DNA of 64,000 bases from Ursus arctos. Taxonomy: Eukaryota; Chordata; Mammalia; Carnivora; Ursidae. Below the pieces are notes generated by a model. The model was not told where the DNA came from. It worked only from the letters and a program-made list of their open reading frames with translations, and did not search any database. The stretch is taken from positions 84,735,299 through 84,799,298 of the forward strand of contig NW_026622763.1 of NCBI RefSeq assembly GCF_023065955.2, written 5' to 3'. This document shows positions 1 to 11,304 of this stretch, in pieces. Made by a program: the position numbers and the translations under genes. Position 1 is the stretch's first letter, and each line of letters opens with the position of its first letter.

Positions 1-1220
1 AAGCTTACCCACATCATTTACGACGTCTTTAGCCTTGTGTTATTTGAACTTGTTCATTTCAAAGGTTACATACATACATTGTCTAATTCCTTCATTCAAA
101 AGACTGCAAGTAAAAACCGGAAATTAGTTGGAAATAAAGTAAGTAATTCTTTTCTTCAATATCTTTTTATACATATAAATGCATAGACAGGCAAACATTC
201 ATTGATTTGACAGATCTAACTGTCCCTACTAGAGGTTTACTCCGTGAAAGATGGTACATCATGGTGCCTGTCTTTTTACTTGGGGCCCAGCACCTAGACA
301 AGTAACTGGCATGCAGCTGGTAATCAACAAATATTTGGAGAATGAAAGGAAGATCAGAATGAGATGAGATCAGTGAGATAGGCAAGGGCCAAATTTCACA
401 GGATGTTTCAGATCATGGTAAAAAGAATGGGTTCAATTCTCTCTAATTACTAAACAGTTTTAGTCAAGGGGAATTTGATCATTGCTGAAAAGTATGCTCA
501 ATGGGTGTTTCTCATGCTTTCCATATCCCACACTTAAATTTTATAGAAGGCACAAAACATTTAAGTAACTAAAACAATAGTCTAAAAATTAGAGCATGGG
601 GAATTACAGAGCTAGAAAAAGGACACAGCAATGACTATGACTTTAAAGAGATTACAAATCTTATCCATTTATTTCTATCAAATATTTTATGATTTGTGAT
701 AATGTTATTATTAATAAAGAGAATTTTATTAAATCTCCAAAGGAGAGCGAGGCATTTCATCTCATGAAGTATCAATTCCATAAAGATGCTTTACCTTTTC
801 TGACACATTAATTACAGTTTATTATTAACACTTTCTGGACTTATCTGACTACATGGACTCCTTTCTTGATGAAAGGAAAATGTCATTTTCCTTTCCATTT
901 TTCATAGCACACATGTCTTCTGTTAGACTTCTGTGCTTGCAGCATCGAAGCCACAATGTCCAGGAGGTCATGGGGATTGTCCATTCTACCTGGTAACTAC
1001 AAGGATGGGAGGGCAATATTATAAAGTTTTCAATTCCACCCTTCAAATCACCTGTCAGTGTAATATGATGCCAATAAAATCTGTTTTCATTTCTAGGACT
1101 TCACAAAATAATTCTAATGTTCATTTCAACGAATACATACATTGTCTAACAGAGTTTTGAAAACAATAGCAATAATGATGGTGTACTCACCCTTAATAAA
1201 CTAAAATAAAACTACAGCAT
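1..1220. other. gene-free unique DNA
   Basis: I see no coding exon and no repeat family I can name. Reading frames are short and show no protein signature. The window begins exactly on a HindIII site (aagctt), which may be a coincidence or a clone or fragment end. Confidence 0.5.
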
Positions 1221-1221
1221 T

Positions 1222-1395
1222 TTTTAAAATTTATTTCGAAATCATAGATCCACAAGAATTTGAAAAGAGTAGAGAGGTTCCAAGTGCTTTTTTCCCCTAC
1301 TTATCCTAAAGGTCACATCCTACTTAATTATAGTCACTATCAAAACAAAGAAATTAACATTATAATACTACATGCATTTGGTTTTATGTCATTTT
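1222..1395 (-). mobile_element. old L1 3'-end fragment
   Basis: The stretch with 'catagatccacaag', 'gagaggttccaag' and 'aaagaaattaacatt' resembles the 3' region of old mammalian L1 elements read in antisense. It has no poly(A) tract and no clear target duplication, so the boundaries are approximate. The assignment rests on remembered family sequence only. Confidence 0.35.
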
Positions 1396-2234
1396 ATCAC
1401 ATGGTTAGATTTATATTAATATTATTGCAGTCAAGAAACAGAGCTATTGTATCACCACAAAGCATTGCCTCATGTTACCCATGTTCGAGTTACGGTTTTC
1501 TCCACCTCAGTCAGCCTCCTGAGTCTGGTCAACTCTGAGACCCTGACCTGAAGAATCTAAAGCCTTGGTCAATGTTTAGGGCTCCAACTGGCCAAACCAG
1601 CCTTCCTGGAGTGCACCCTTAGTATCAAACTTTGAAACTAGCTTCAAAATTGTGGGTAGAATTTTGCATACCTAAAAAATAATTTGTACACAAAGATGTT
1701 GAATCATAAATAAAATCAACTCAGGAGGACATGGTTTTCTAGATTCTGTGAATCTATTTTAAAGCAAGTGATCAGCCCTATGGTTTCTCTTGAAGGTTTT
1801 TTATTTTAATTAAAAATACAATTTACTGAGCTTGTTTCTTTTATAAGTTCTCTTTTTGCAGCCTAGCACAGTAGGTGATCCTAATATTTTATAATATGTG
1901 GCTAAATTTGATTATCTTTGAGTACCGCTAGAGTGAATATATATAATATATATGTATAAATATATAAAATATATAGAATACTTATTTCCAGTTACTCAAT
2001 GCCATAGCATTTTTCCATTGTATTGAAATTGTCTATTTTCTCACTTATAGATTATATTCAGCTAAAAATATACTGCAGTTGTATGAATCTCCTTATACCC
2101 TAAAATGTATTAAAAAATATTATGTTACAGACTTCTGATATGGACAAAATGGTATAGCTTTTTTTTTTCTGTCCCTACTAAGTACAGTTATAAATCCTGG
2201 AAGTAGCACAAAAAAATAACAAAAGGAGACTTCC
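1396..2234. other. gene-free AT-rich DNA
   Basis: No gene is visible. An impure (TA)-rich low-complexity tract lies at about 1935-1975. The last 100 bases may already belong to the L1 that is clear from about 2235. Confidence 0.45.
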
Positions 2235-2610
2235 GAAAGCCCTAACATATGAATAATTCCCTTAAATGTAAATAGTGTAAATACACCAATTGAAAGGCAG
2301 AATTGATTTTAAAAAACACAAACCAACTACAGTCAATTCTCATTATCCTCAGCAGTTATGTTCTATAAAGTCACTGTAAATATGAAATCATTGCTTCTAG
2401 GGGAAACACAGAGTTAGGTTCCTGTGAATGTAGGGTCACAAATTTTTATTATTAACTGATTAAACATAACCTTGTTTTATCTGTATTTCTGTTTAAAGAC
2501 ACCTTATTTAATATATATTGTTGATTCACCAGCACTGAATTCATGGCCATCAGCATTACAACTCATGCCTGAATGAAGCTTATCTAATACATAATTTCTT
2601 TTTTCCAAAA

Positions 2611-2771
2611 AATGATTTATTTATTTATTTTAGAGAGAGTGAGCAAGTGGAGGAGGGGCAGAGGGAGAGAGAGAATCCTGAAGCAGACTCCCCACTGGAG
2701 GAGACTGAGATCATGACCTGAGCCAAAATCAAAAGTTGGATGCTTAGCGGACTGAGCCACCCAGGCGCCCC
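2611..2771 (-). mobile_element. CAN-SINE (tRNA-Lys derived)
   Basis: The antisense order is complete: an (attt)n tail at 2613-2630, the purine-rich body (gagagagagagaat), 'atcatgacctgagcc', and the head 'gagccacccaggcgcccc' at 2754-2771. Imperfect flanking repeats are acataatttct at 2589 and acatgtgatttct at 2773. It sits inside the Tigger element. It is a carnivore-specific Pol III retroposon with no coding capacity. Confidence 0.93.
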
Positions 2772-3010
2772 AACATGTGATTTCTCTATTAGGCATGTCA
2801 TAGCCTTCTCATACTTAGGAACACTAGCATTTCAGTACTGTGCTTGGCCATTATAAATAACAGTGAAATCACCAACAAGAAGCACAAAATTACAAAAAAA
2901 AAAATTGTAGAAAAGATACTTGTTTACAGTAGGAGAGCCAAAGAACAAGATAGAGCGTCACCTTATTCTACTCCAGTCGGGAAGGTGTATGCTGTGTGAC
3001 AAGCTTTTTG

Positions 3011-3270
3011 TTTTTGTTTTTAAATTTTTGATTATCATACTATGAAGTATAATTGACATATAATATTATATTAATTTCGGATGTACAATGTAAGGATTCA
3101 ACAATTCTATACATTACTCAGTGCTCTCACTATAAGTGCAGTCACCATACAACGTTATTATGATATTACTTAACTATATTCCCTATGCTGTACTTTCAAT
3201 TTTTGTGACTTATTTATTTCATGACTGGAAGCTTGTATCACTTAATCCCCTTCACCTATTTCAATGTTGA
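3011..3270 (-). mobile_element. 5'-truncated L1 3' end
   Basis: A T-rich start (the reversed poly(A) tail) is followed by an antisense L1 3'-UTR containing 'aagtataattgacatata', 'gtcaccatacaacg' and 'ccctatgctgtac'. It is bounded by a 15-bp target duplication, gtgacaagctttttg at 2996-3010 and gtgacaagttttttg at 3271-3285. It is inserted in the Tigger element. Confidence 0.85.
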
Positions 3271-4667
3271 GTGACAAGTTTTTTGTACTCTGCACATGTC
3301 CACAAATGGCTGTGAAAATATTACAGATATTGATTTTGAGGTTACAAATAATTTTAGCAAATAGGTGAATTTGGAAACACAGAATTGTGAATAATGAAGA
3401 TTGACTGTATCTGCTATTTAAGAGAAACTCAAGTGAATTTCACTGACACAGGGAGATTGAAAGCATGAGGATGGAAATGATATATTATGCAAACATTATT
3501 AAAAAAAGAAACCAAACAAACATGGCTTTATTAAAACAGTTAAAATAGACTTCAGAGCAAAGAAAATTACTAGAGACAAAGTTATATAATGGTAAAAGGA
3601 CCAGTAAGATATAATGATCTTAAATGTGTATACACCAAGTAACAGATTCTCAAAATACAAGAAGCAAAAATTGATTGAGTGGAAAAGAGAAATAAAGAAG
3701 TCCATAATTTTAGTTGTAAATTTTAATACCCTCTCTTAGCAAATCATAGAACTTCTGGATAAAAATTCAGCAATAAAAAGATCTGAATAGAACAATCAAC
3801 CAAGAGAATCTGATCAACATATATAGAATACTCTAGCCAATAACAGCAGAATATACATTTTTTCCAAGTGTTCATGGAATATTCACCAAAATAGACCATA
3901 TCATGGCAATAACACAAACCCTCAAAAATTTTTAAGAAATGAAATCATGGCGTATGTTCTCTGACTATAACAAAATCAAACTAGAACTCACTAACAAAAA
4001 TATGAAAGGAAAATCTCTAAATACTAAGAGATGTACACGTGTACATCTTGTAAATAGTAAAAAGCACACTTGTAAATAGTCTAAGGGTTGAAGAAGGTAT
4101 CTCTAAGAAAAAAAATCTGTAAAAATGAATGAAAATGGTAATAAAATCATCAAAATATGTGGGATACAGCCAAAACAATGTTGGGATACTTAAATTCGAA
4201 AAAAAGAAATGTCTCAAATTAAAAATGTGAGTTGTTAGCTAGAAAAAGAAGATTAAATTAACCCAAAGCATGAGGAAGAAGAAAGGATATAATAAAGATA
4301 GGAACAGAAATCAATAAAATTCAAAATAGACAATCAGTGAAACCCAAAACCTGTTTTTTCAGAAAAAAATCAATAAAGATGATAATCTTCTAACAAGACT
4401 GGCAAAAATAAAATTAAAGAAGACATAAATAACTAATAGTAGGAATGAAAAAGAGCTATCACCATAGATCCTACAGCCAACAAAAAATAATTAGGGAAGA
4501 TATTAAACAAATTTATACTCATAAATTTAAAAATGTAGATTAAATAGACTAATTCCTTGAGAAGTACAGACTACTAAAATTCAACCAAAACGAAAAAAAT
4601 AGCCTGAATAACTCAAATGGTTAAATATTTAAAGAAATTGAAATGGTAATTAAAAAGCTCCCAAGAG

Positions 4668-4920
4668 GGGCACCTGGTGGCTCAGTTGGTTAAGGGTGCA
4701 AGTCTTGATTTTGGCTCAGGTTACCATCTCATGGTCATGAGATCGAGCCCGTGTTGAGCTCTGCACTTTATTGGAGATTCTCTCTCTCTCCCTCTCCCTC
4801 TGGCCCTCCCCAGCTGCTTGTAAGCATGTACTTTCTCTCTCTCAAAGCAAAAATAAAGAAATAAATAATTTAAAAATTAAAAAATTTTTTTAAAAATTTA
4901 AAATTAAAAAAAAAAATTAT
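4668..4920 (+). mobile_element. CAN-SINE, first of a tandem pair
   Basis: The head 'gggcacctggtggctcag', a tRNA-related body, a pyrimidine-rich stretch (tctctctctccctctccc) and a long A/T-rich tail are visible. It abuts a second SINE directly. The outer target repeats (aaaagctcccaagag at 4653 and aaaagttctcaagaa at 5165, three transitions apart) enclose both copies. The second therefore landed in the tail of the first, or the pair inserted as a dimer. Confidence 0.9.
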
Positions 4921-5160
4921 GGGGTGCCTGGGTGACCTAGTTCGTTAAGTGTCAGACTCTTGGTTCAGCTCAGGTCATGATCTCATGATCCTGGGATCCA
5001 GGATCAGTGTGCAGTCTGCTTCAGATAACGTTCTCCCACCCCCTCTGCTCCTCCTCACTCATGTGCTCTTTCTCTCTCTCTCTCTCAAATAAATACATAA
5101 AATCTTAAAAGAACATTCAAAAAATTTAAAATTTAAAAAAAATTTTTTTTTAATTAAAAA
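4921..5160 (+). mobile_element. CAN-SINE, second of a tandem pair
   Basis: The head 'ggggtgcctgggtgacctag', the box-B-like region 'ggatccaggatcagtg', the (tc)n stretch at 5071-5087 and the tail 'aaataaatacataaaatctt' are all present, followed by a degenerate A/T tail. It has no target duplication of its own because it lies against the tail of the first SINE. Confidence 0.9.
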
Positions 5161-5898
5161 AATGAAAAGTTCTCAAGAAAGAACCACACCCAGATGGATT
5201 AACTGGGGAACTTTACAAATATATATATAACAAATAACTAACACTAATTTTACACAAAGTCATACAAAAAATAGAAGAGGAGAAAGCAGTTCCTAACACA
5301 TCTTATGAAGCCAGAATTCTGCTGATACCAAAACTGGACAGATAGTACAAAAAAGAAAAGCTACAGAGATATATCTCTCATGAACATAGGTATAAAACCA
5401 TAACAAACTATTAGCAAGTTGAATCCAACAATATATAAAAATAATGATGCATCATGACCAGTGGAATTTATTCTACTTAGGCTAGGTCAACACTCAAAAA
5501 TCCAGCATTATAATCGACCATATCAACAGGTTATTATAGGAAAATATGATTTTATCAATTGGCACAGAAAAAGCATTTGATAAAATCCAAAATTCATAAT
5601 AAAATTCTCAGCACGTTATGAATAGAGGAGAATTATCTCAACTTGATAAAGAACATCTACTAAAGCCCTACTGTTAACATTATATTTTGTGTGTGTGAAA
5701 GACTGAACGCTTTCCTTCTAAGATTGATAAGAAGGCAAGGGTGGTCACTCTCATCACTCCCGTTCAATATGGTATTGGAAATTCTAGCCACTAAAATAAG
5801 GAAAGAAAGAGAATAAAGGCATAAAAATTGGAAAGGAAGAAATAAGTTATTTCTATTGGCAGATAGCATAATTGTCTACATTTAAAAAATCCTAAAAT

Positions 5899-6106
5899 GG
5901 GCACCTGGGTGGCTCAGTCGTTAAGCGCCTGCCTTTGACTCAGGGCCTGATCCCAGGGTTCTAGGATCAAGCCCTGCATCAGGCTCCCTGAAGCCTGCTT
6001 CTTCCTCTCCCACTCCCCCTGCTTGTGTTCCCTCTCTCGCTGGCTGTCTTTCTCTCCGTCAAATAAATAAATAAAATCTTAAAAAAAATAAAAATAAAAA
6101 AATAAT
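5899..6106 (+). mobile_element. CAN-SINE
   Basis: Head 'gggcacctgggtggctcag', body 'cccactccccctgcttgtg', and tail (aaat)n followed by an A-rich run. The target duplication aaaaaatcctaa is at 5884-5895 and 6107-6118. It interrupts the host L1, which resumes in register. Confidence 0.95.
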
Positions 6107-6270
6107 AAAAAATCCTAAGAAACCTATACACATAAAAATGTTTTTAGAACTAATAGTGAATGCAGCAAAACTGCAGAATATAATTTCAATACATGAAAAT
6201 TGATCACATTTCTATATACTAATAATAAATAGATAAAAACAAAAATTAAAAACTCAATGCCATTCATAAT

Positions 6271-6719
6271 TGAAAAAAGCGCTATCCTTGACCTAACTTT
6301 ATTTAGGCTCCTCTGAGCGTTCTTCCTGACTAGGCCTCAATGTTGGCCTGCCTGCAGCAAAGGATCCTGCTAAGCCAGTTCAACAAGAATCGTTCTGTCC
6401 TTGATGTCTGATCTCTGTCGATATCTGATCAAGTTCAACATCCCTTACTCTTGATGTATATGTCCCTGTCCTAACATTAGTAAAATTCTTGTTAGGTCAG
6501 GTTAGCAAGAATCCCCCTTCCCTTGGTGTCTTCTCTTAATAATTTTCTATCCACTGACCCCCCATTCTGCTCACTGGCTATAAATTCCTGCTTGTTTTAT
6601 ATTTGGAGTTGAGATCAGTTTTTCTCCCTTATTGTAATAGAGTTGACCTTTATTTCATAGGCTTTGAATAGAATCTTCCTTATCACTTTAACAAGTGTCA
6701 GAATAATTTTTCTTTTATA
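6271..6719 (+). mobile_element. solo LTR, ERV1-like, family not identified
   Basis: About 449 bp starts with TG (tgaaaaaagcgctatcc) and ends in a degraded terminus. It is flanked by the 4-bp repeat taat (6267-6270 and 6720-6723), and 4 bp is the duplication size of ERV1-class elements. It carries a TATA-like motif (ctataaattcc at 6578) and C-rich U3-type sequence. L1 ORF2 sequence continues on both sides, so it is an insertion into the L1. No internal retroviral genes remain. The class is inferred; an unrelated LTR family is possible. Confidence 0.6.
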
Positions 6720-6825
6720 TAATCACTCCAAAAGAAAGGAAAATACTTCAGTATATACCTTAAAATGAGCAAAAAACATGTACAGGATTTATATGCCGAA
6801 AATTTTTATCTTGAATATTATTTTG

Positions 6826-7972
6826 AAAAATGCTTTTATTACCTGACTAGGGCATTTTGCTAGATATTCATGTATTTCTTGAAGGAGGAGGAATGACAGT
6901 TTCACAGATGGAAGAGCTAGTGAGTTAATTGGAACACAATTCCGCACATAAATTATCGTTTGCAGAAAATGATGAGGGATTCACAAACACTTTTCTCTTA
7001 GCTGCCCCTCCCACCCTAGTTTAATAATTGGATTTATAAGAAGTTGGGTGAAAGCTGGCTGCAGCTTTGGTATTCCACACAATGCACTTGGGAAACACTT
7101 GTCACTCTCATTGGACCCTGAAACATATTCACACAGTGAACAGAAAGAAGTTATTATTATTATATAATGCAACTCAAGCAAAAGGTTCTGATCAGTGGTA
7201 TTCTACACACCAAGTCATAACAAACTTGCAATTATACTAAACCTGAAAGATTAGAGAGCTCTGAATAATGGAGTTTTATCCATGTGCCAGACACACTGTA
7301 TGTTGGTTTTTGTTTTTTTTTGGGGGGGGGGTTGTGAATGATTTCTATTCTTGGACTTTTAGAAGAACATCTTTGTCTTTGGGGATTCTGAGAAATATAG
7401 AAAGAAAATATGGAAGCATAAATTCTCAGTTATTTTCTAACACTGCCAAAATCTCTCTATGGCCCTAAAATAAATCTGAGTTCTTTAAGGTTTCCTGTAT
7501 AACATGGGATTGATAACATGCATTATCTATAGGCTGAGCTCACTAGAAGAAACATGCATTATAGAAATAAATTATTTTTGCTTTATGTGTGCCATCATTT
7601 GACACTACTATGTATCTACTTCCCATAGAATTTTGTGGGTAATAGAGGCTTTTACAAGACTGTATATTAACATCACAAATGATACTAAGAGTGTCTGATA
7701 AGTTTGGCATTAAAGGAGACAGAGAGTGGGTTATTCTAAGAAAAGTCGTTCAAGACCATGATTTCCCACAGCCGTACAAATGAAGTCATTTCAGGATTAT
7801 CTCCTAAGAAATGGCTTATTTTAAAAATAATTCATAGATGATGATATTTAAGGCTGTCCCAGTTAACTTTAAAGTTAGGTAATGCGATCATAGCGAATAT
7901 ATTTTCAGTACTATCCCTCATTTTCTCGTTGTCTTCTCTTTCCTTGCAATCCCCATCACCTGAGATTTCTTT
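6826..7972. other. gene-free unique DNA
   Basis: No gene or named repeat is seen. A T run followed by ten G (7322-7331) stands out as a homopolymer junction. Confidence 0.45.
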
Positions 7973-8055
7973 TTGTCTCTGTCTCTGTCTCTTTCTCTCT
8001 CTCTGTCTCTCACTGTTTCTTCTCTGTCTGCCTGTCTCTCGAGAGAGAGAAAGAG
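7973..8055. repeat. (TCTCTG)n-like pyrimidine-rich tract
   Basis: An impure tetra/hexanucleotide repeat of tctctg and tctc units flips to gagagaga at 8041. This makes a short palindrome, tctctcgagagaga, at the switch. Confidence 0.85.
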
Positions 8056-8330
8056 GGAAATGAAAGTTTGCTAGTGAGTTTATTTTCACTTTCTTGGACC
8101 TTAATAGCAAAAGTTAAAGAAGAAAAGTAGTTTGATCTTCCTAAAGATATTCAAAGACTTCAAATAATCAGGGAGCCCAAATCACACGAAGAAAAATAAA
8201 GACCGGCAACATGGGCTATCTGCGGTACATCTTTCTAGGAAATAGAATAAGGATTCTACCAGGGAGATCAGCACTGGCTCATTTTATCCTAAATTCTTTG
8301 AGAAATTATTTTCTTTCTCTCTGATATTCT

Positions 8331-8675
8331 TTTTTTTTAATTTATTTTTATTTTTTTGGTAGGGGGTTACCTTTTTTTTTTATAATGATTTTTTATTATA
8401 TTATGTTAGTCACCATACAGTACATCCCCCGTTTCCGATGTAAGGCTCGATGATTCATTAGTTGTGTATAACACCCAGCGCACCATGCAATATGTGCCCT
8501 CCTTACTACCCATCACCAGTCTATCCCTTTCCCCCACCCCCCTCCCCTCTGAGGCCCTCAGTTTGTTTCTCATAGTCCATAGTCTCTCATGTTTCATTCC
8601 CCCTTCTGATTACCCCCCCTTTCTTTATCCCTTTCTTCCCCTACTGATCATCCTAGTTCTTATGTTCCATAGATG
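8331..8675 (-). mobile_element. 5'-truncated carnivore L1 3' end
   Basis: Antisense carnivore L1 3'-UTR: 'gttagtcaccatacagtac', 'tataacacccagcgcacc', 'gtgccctccttactaccc'. It is bounded by a 15-bp target duplication with one mismatch (tctctctgatattct at 8316-8330, tctctctgctattct at 8676-8690). The reversed tail has two T-rich runs separated by 'ggtagggggttacc'. It has no coding capacity. Confidence 0.93.
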
Positions 8676-8690
8676 TCTCTCTGCTATTCT

Positions 8691-10636
8691 AAGATTAACT
8701 CTTTATAGTTAATCTTGTTGTAATGAGCAGCTCAGCAATACTTCCAGTTTTGTGGGGTTTTGTTTTCCCTTTTTTTCATCCCATTATTTGTTCTGTGTGG
8801 GAACAAGGGAACATGTTTGTTTTCTCACAACCTATCAATATTGCTTATTGTGACTCTAGTCATCAACAAGATGCACTTACTCCACAGCAGTGATTCTCAA
8901 CTGGCTATGGGGAAAAGAAGAGCTGAATCACATGGCAAAATTTCCTAACCACATAGAAATTCTCCCTTAAAGGTTCCTCTAATTTTCTTCCCGGCTTAGA
9001 TATAAGGCAAACAACTCTGGTACTGTCTTGTAGCACAAGGGAAGTTGATCAAGTTTTGTAAAGCAAACAAACAAACAAACAAACAAAAACCCGTGAACTT
9101 AAACAAGTAAATAAATAGAACAGTGAGGGATGAAAATAGTCTCTCAACAAACAACCATTTCCAAACTTTTGTCTCTCTCAATTTGGGAATGAAATTTTAC
9201 GTGTCCATGTTTTCTCAGTAATTCGTTCTCAACAATTCAGAGTAGAAATGAGCCTTGATTAGAAGTCAGGAGACCTGGGAGTGCTTTTTCCGACTACTGA
9301 TACGGTGTAAGATTTGGGATGAAGCACTACTTTATAATAAACATCATAAAATTTTAATGTCAAAATGTCTGGTCTGTAGCCAAAATTACAAAGTAGGCAT
9401 ATGAAAATAATTGGTGGTCTCAGGTGGGTTTCCTACCAAAAACTGAACAAAATTTATTTTGCTCTGAGCATCACGTTTTCAGTTTCCATTTCCCTTCTAC
9501 ATAAACATATAGACAATCTCTTCAGAGAGCACCTCTAACACTGTTCTAGTTTAGAAATAACCAGACCAGATTATTTCATATCTTATTTTAGCCACTTAAA
9601 CCACACAGCTGCATTCCCTCTTTTTTTTTTTTTAATATCATATCTGGAAAAAAAAAAGATCTTAAATAGCAGTGATGTCATATATAGATATGACACAACT
9701 TCAGACACACAACTGCATCAGCAGCTCTCAGTTTCTGTATGTTTGGGGTTGGGGGGGTAAAGTATCTATAGTTCTGGAAAGTATAGAACCTTCTTTTTAT
9801 GACTTGAGAAATACTGGCTATCTCCATTTTTATCAGATCTCCACAGTTGTGATATTCTTCACTGTGTATCCCTCTCGTCACCAGGAAATGAAACACTCGC
9901 CATTATAACTTTCTTGCCAGCACTCTCTTTCTGAGTATCAGGTCATTGTTAAGCCTCTTCTTACATGTCTTTCTCAGAGCTTGTTCCTGTAATAGGTTTC
10001 TTTGAACTTCATCTGGGCTTATAACCGTATCTTCCCTGATGCACTTCTCCCAGACTCAGGTGCCCCTTCATAACTTCCTTACAAGTAGATCTGGTCTAGT
10101 CAGTCCTGTTCATATCAGAAACTAATTTCCACCTTTGACGTGCTTTTTCCTAGACAGCAAGATAGTCTGGGAGCTGTTTCATAAGGATTAAAGGGATCAA
10201 TTGTCTACAGAGGACTAGGTCTTTCCTAACATCAGAAATATCTCTTATGATCGGGACCCCCACAGCCACATAAGAACTCTCATCTCAATTTTGAGCATCC
10301 TTTGTTGATAGGAAGATTTTTCTTTTAGTTTGCCAAAATTTGCTTCTTTGAAGTTCTTATTCATTGGTTCTCATTTTGTTTTCTGTGTCCAATCAGAAAT
10401 GCATCTCATCTTCTTTCTACATGATAGCCCAGGTCAGCCGGCCAGTCCCAGTGCCCCATTTGGGTCCTCACAGGAAAAGAGTACTGTGTAAGTGCTGTAA
10501 AATAACACTGCATACACAGCCTCTGCTACTTTACCTTGTCATTTAACAAAGACATGCTAAGAAAGTGTCTGATTCCTTAAGTATGTTACTGTTTACAGTT
10601 GGGAGTGACTCTGACTGAAATCCAAGCAGAGCAGAA
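8691..10636. other. gene-free mostly unique DNA
   Basis: No exon or full repeat is recognised. A T(14) run at about 9621 and an A(10) run at about 9649 flank 22 bases and could pair. A G-rich stretch (ggggttgggggggt) lies near 9746. Confidence 0.45.
9063..9089. repeat. (CAAA)n microsatellite
   Basis: About six tandem caaa units, ending in caaaaac. Confidence 0.9.
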
Positions 10637-11304
10637 TGTCTGAGTTCCTTGGTTCAGGCTGCCTTAACTAAACACCACAAATTTGCTGGCTTAATAAACA
10701 GCAATGTATTGTCTTACAGTTTTGCAAACTAGAAGACTGAGATCAAGGATTCAGCAGGTTTGGTCCCATCCCTTGGCTATGAGGGAAAATCTGTTCCAAG
10801 CTGTTCTCCCAGTTTCTGGTGGTTTGCTGGCAATCTTTGGTGTTCTTGGTCTTATAAACACATCATCCTACTCTCCACCTTCTGATTCACATGATAGTCT
10901 CCCTGTTACGTTTGCTCTATGTTCAAAGTTCACCTTTTCATAAAGACATCAGTCATATTAGATTAGGGCCCAGCATAGTGACCTCATCTTAATGCAAACA
11001 TCTACAAAAACCTTATTCCTTTTAAAGATTTTATTTATTTATTTGACAGAAAGACAGCAAGAGAGGGAACACAAGCAAGAGGAGTGTGAGAGGGAGAAGC
11101 AAGCTTCTTGCCGAGCAGGGAGCCCGATGCGGAGCTCCATCCCAGGACCCTGGGATCATGACCTGAGCCGAAGGCAGACGCTTAACAGCTGAGCCACCCA
11201 GGTGCCCCTACAAAAACCTTATTTCTAAATCAAGTTGCGTTCTGAGGTACTGGGAGTTAAGACTACAACATATGAATTTAGGGAGACTCAATTCAACCTG
11301 TATA
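10637..11304 (-). mobile_element. MLT1-like MaLR LTR (ERVL-MaLR), split by a SINE
   Basis: Antisense MaLR landmarks appear in order: 'ggctgccttaactaaacacc', 'gtcttacagttttgcaaact', 'agattagggcccagcat', and after the SINE 'gttctgaggtactggg' and 'catatgaatttaggg'. This matches a whole MLT1-type LTR read backwards. The SINE at 11018-11207 lies inside and its target repeats rejoin the LTR cleanly. The subfamily is not resolved. Confidence 0.8.
11018..11207 (-). mobile_element. CAN-SINE
   Basis: Antisense SINE with tail 'aaagattttatttattt', 'ggatcatgacctgagccg' and head 'gagccacccaggtgcccc'. It has a perfect 16-bp target duplication ctacaaaaaccttatt at 11002-11017 and 11208-11223. Confidence 0.97.

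Larger units (their letters stand above)
2330..3407 (-). mobile_element. Tigger-group (TcMar) DNA transposon remnant
   Basis: Both ends carry an imperfect terminal inverted repeat (cagtcaattctcattat at the left, ataatgaagattgactg at the right) flanked by TA on each side. That is the mariner/Tc1 target duplication. Internal stretches, read on the minus strand, resemble a Tigger transposase region (for example around 2500-2590). About 600 bp remain after removing the nested SINE (2611-2771) and L1 tail (3011-3270). The element cut the L1 ORF2 between 'ccaacta' and 'tctgcta'. No intact transposase frame survives. Confidence 0.75.
2235..6825 (+). mobile_element. old L1 (ORF2 region), split by six later insertions
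   Basis: This is a decayed sense-strand L1. Recognisable ORF2 segments run in order: 'aaatgtaaatagtgtaaa' near 2264, the endonuclease/RT-spanning region at 3408-4660, 'gataccaaaactggacag' near 5325, 'gcatttgataaaatcc' near 5572, and 'cattcataattg' near 6261 continuing after 6720. Frames are broken throughout, so no functional protein is encoded. It is interrupted by a Tigger element (2330-3407), two tandem SINEs (4668-5160), a SINE (5899-6106) and an LTR (6271-6719); the Tigger itself holds a SINE and an L1 tail. L1 coordinates resume in register after each insertion, which shows it was the oldest layer. The 3' end is missing. Confidence 0.8.

Noticed and set aside
8880..8950. Possible MER5 start ('agtgattctcaactggc')
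   Set aside because: Only the first 20 or so bases fit and the following sequence does not continue as MER5.
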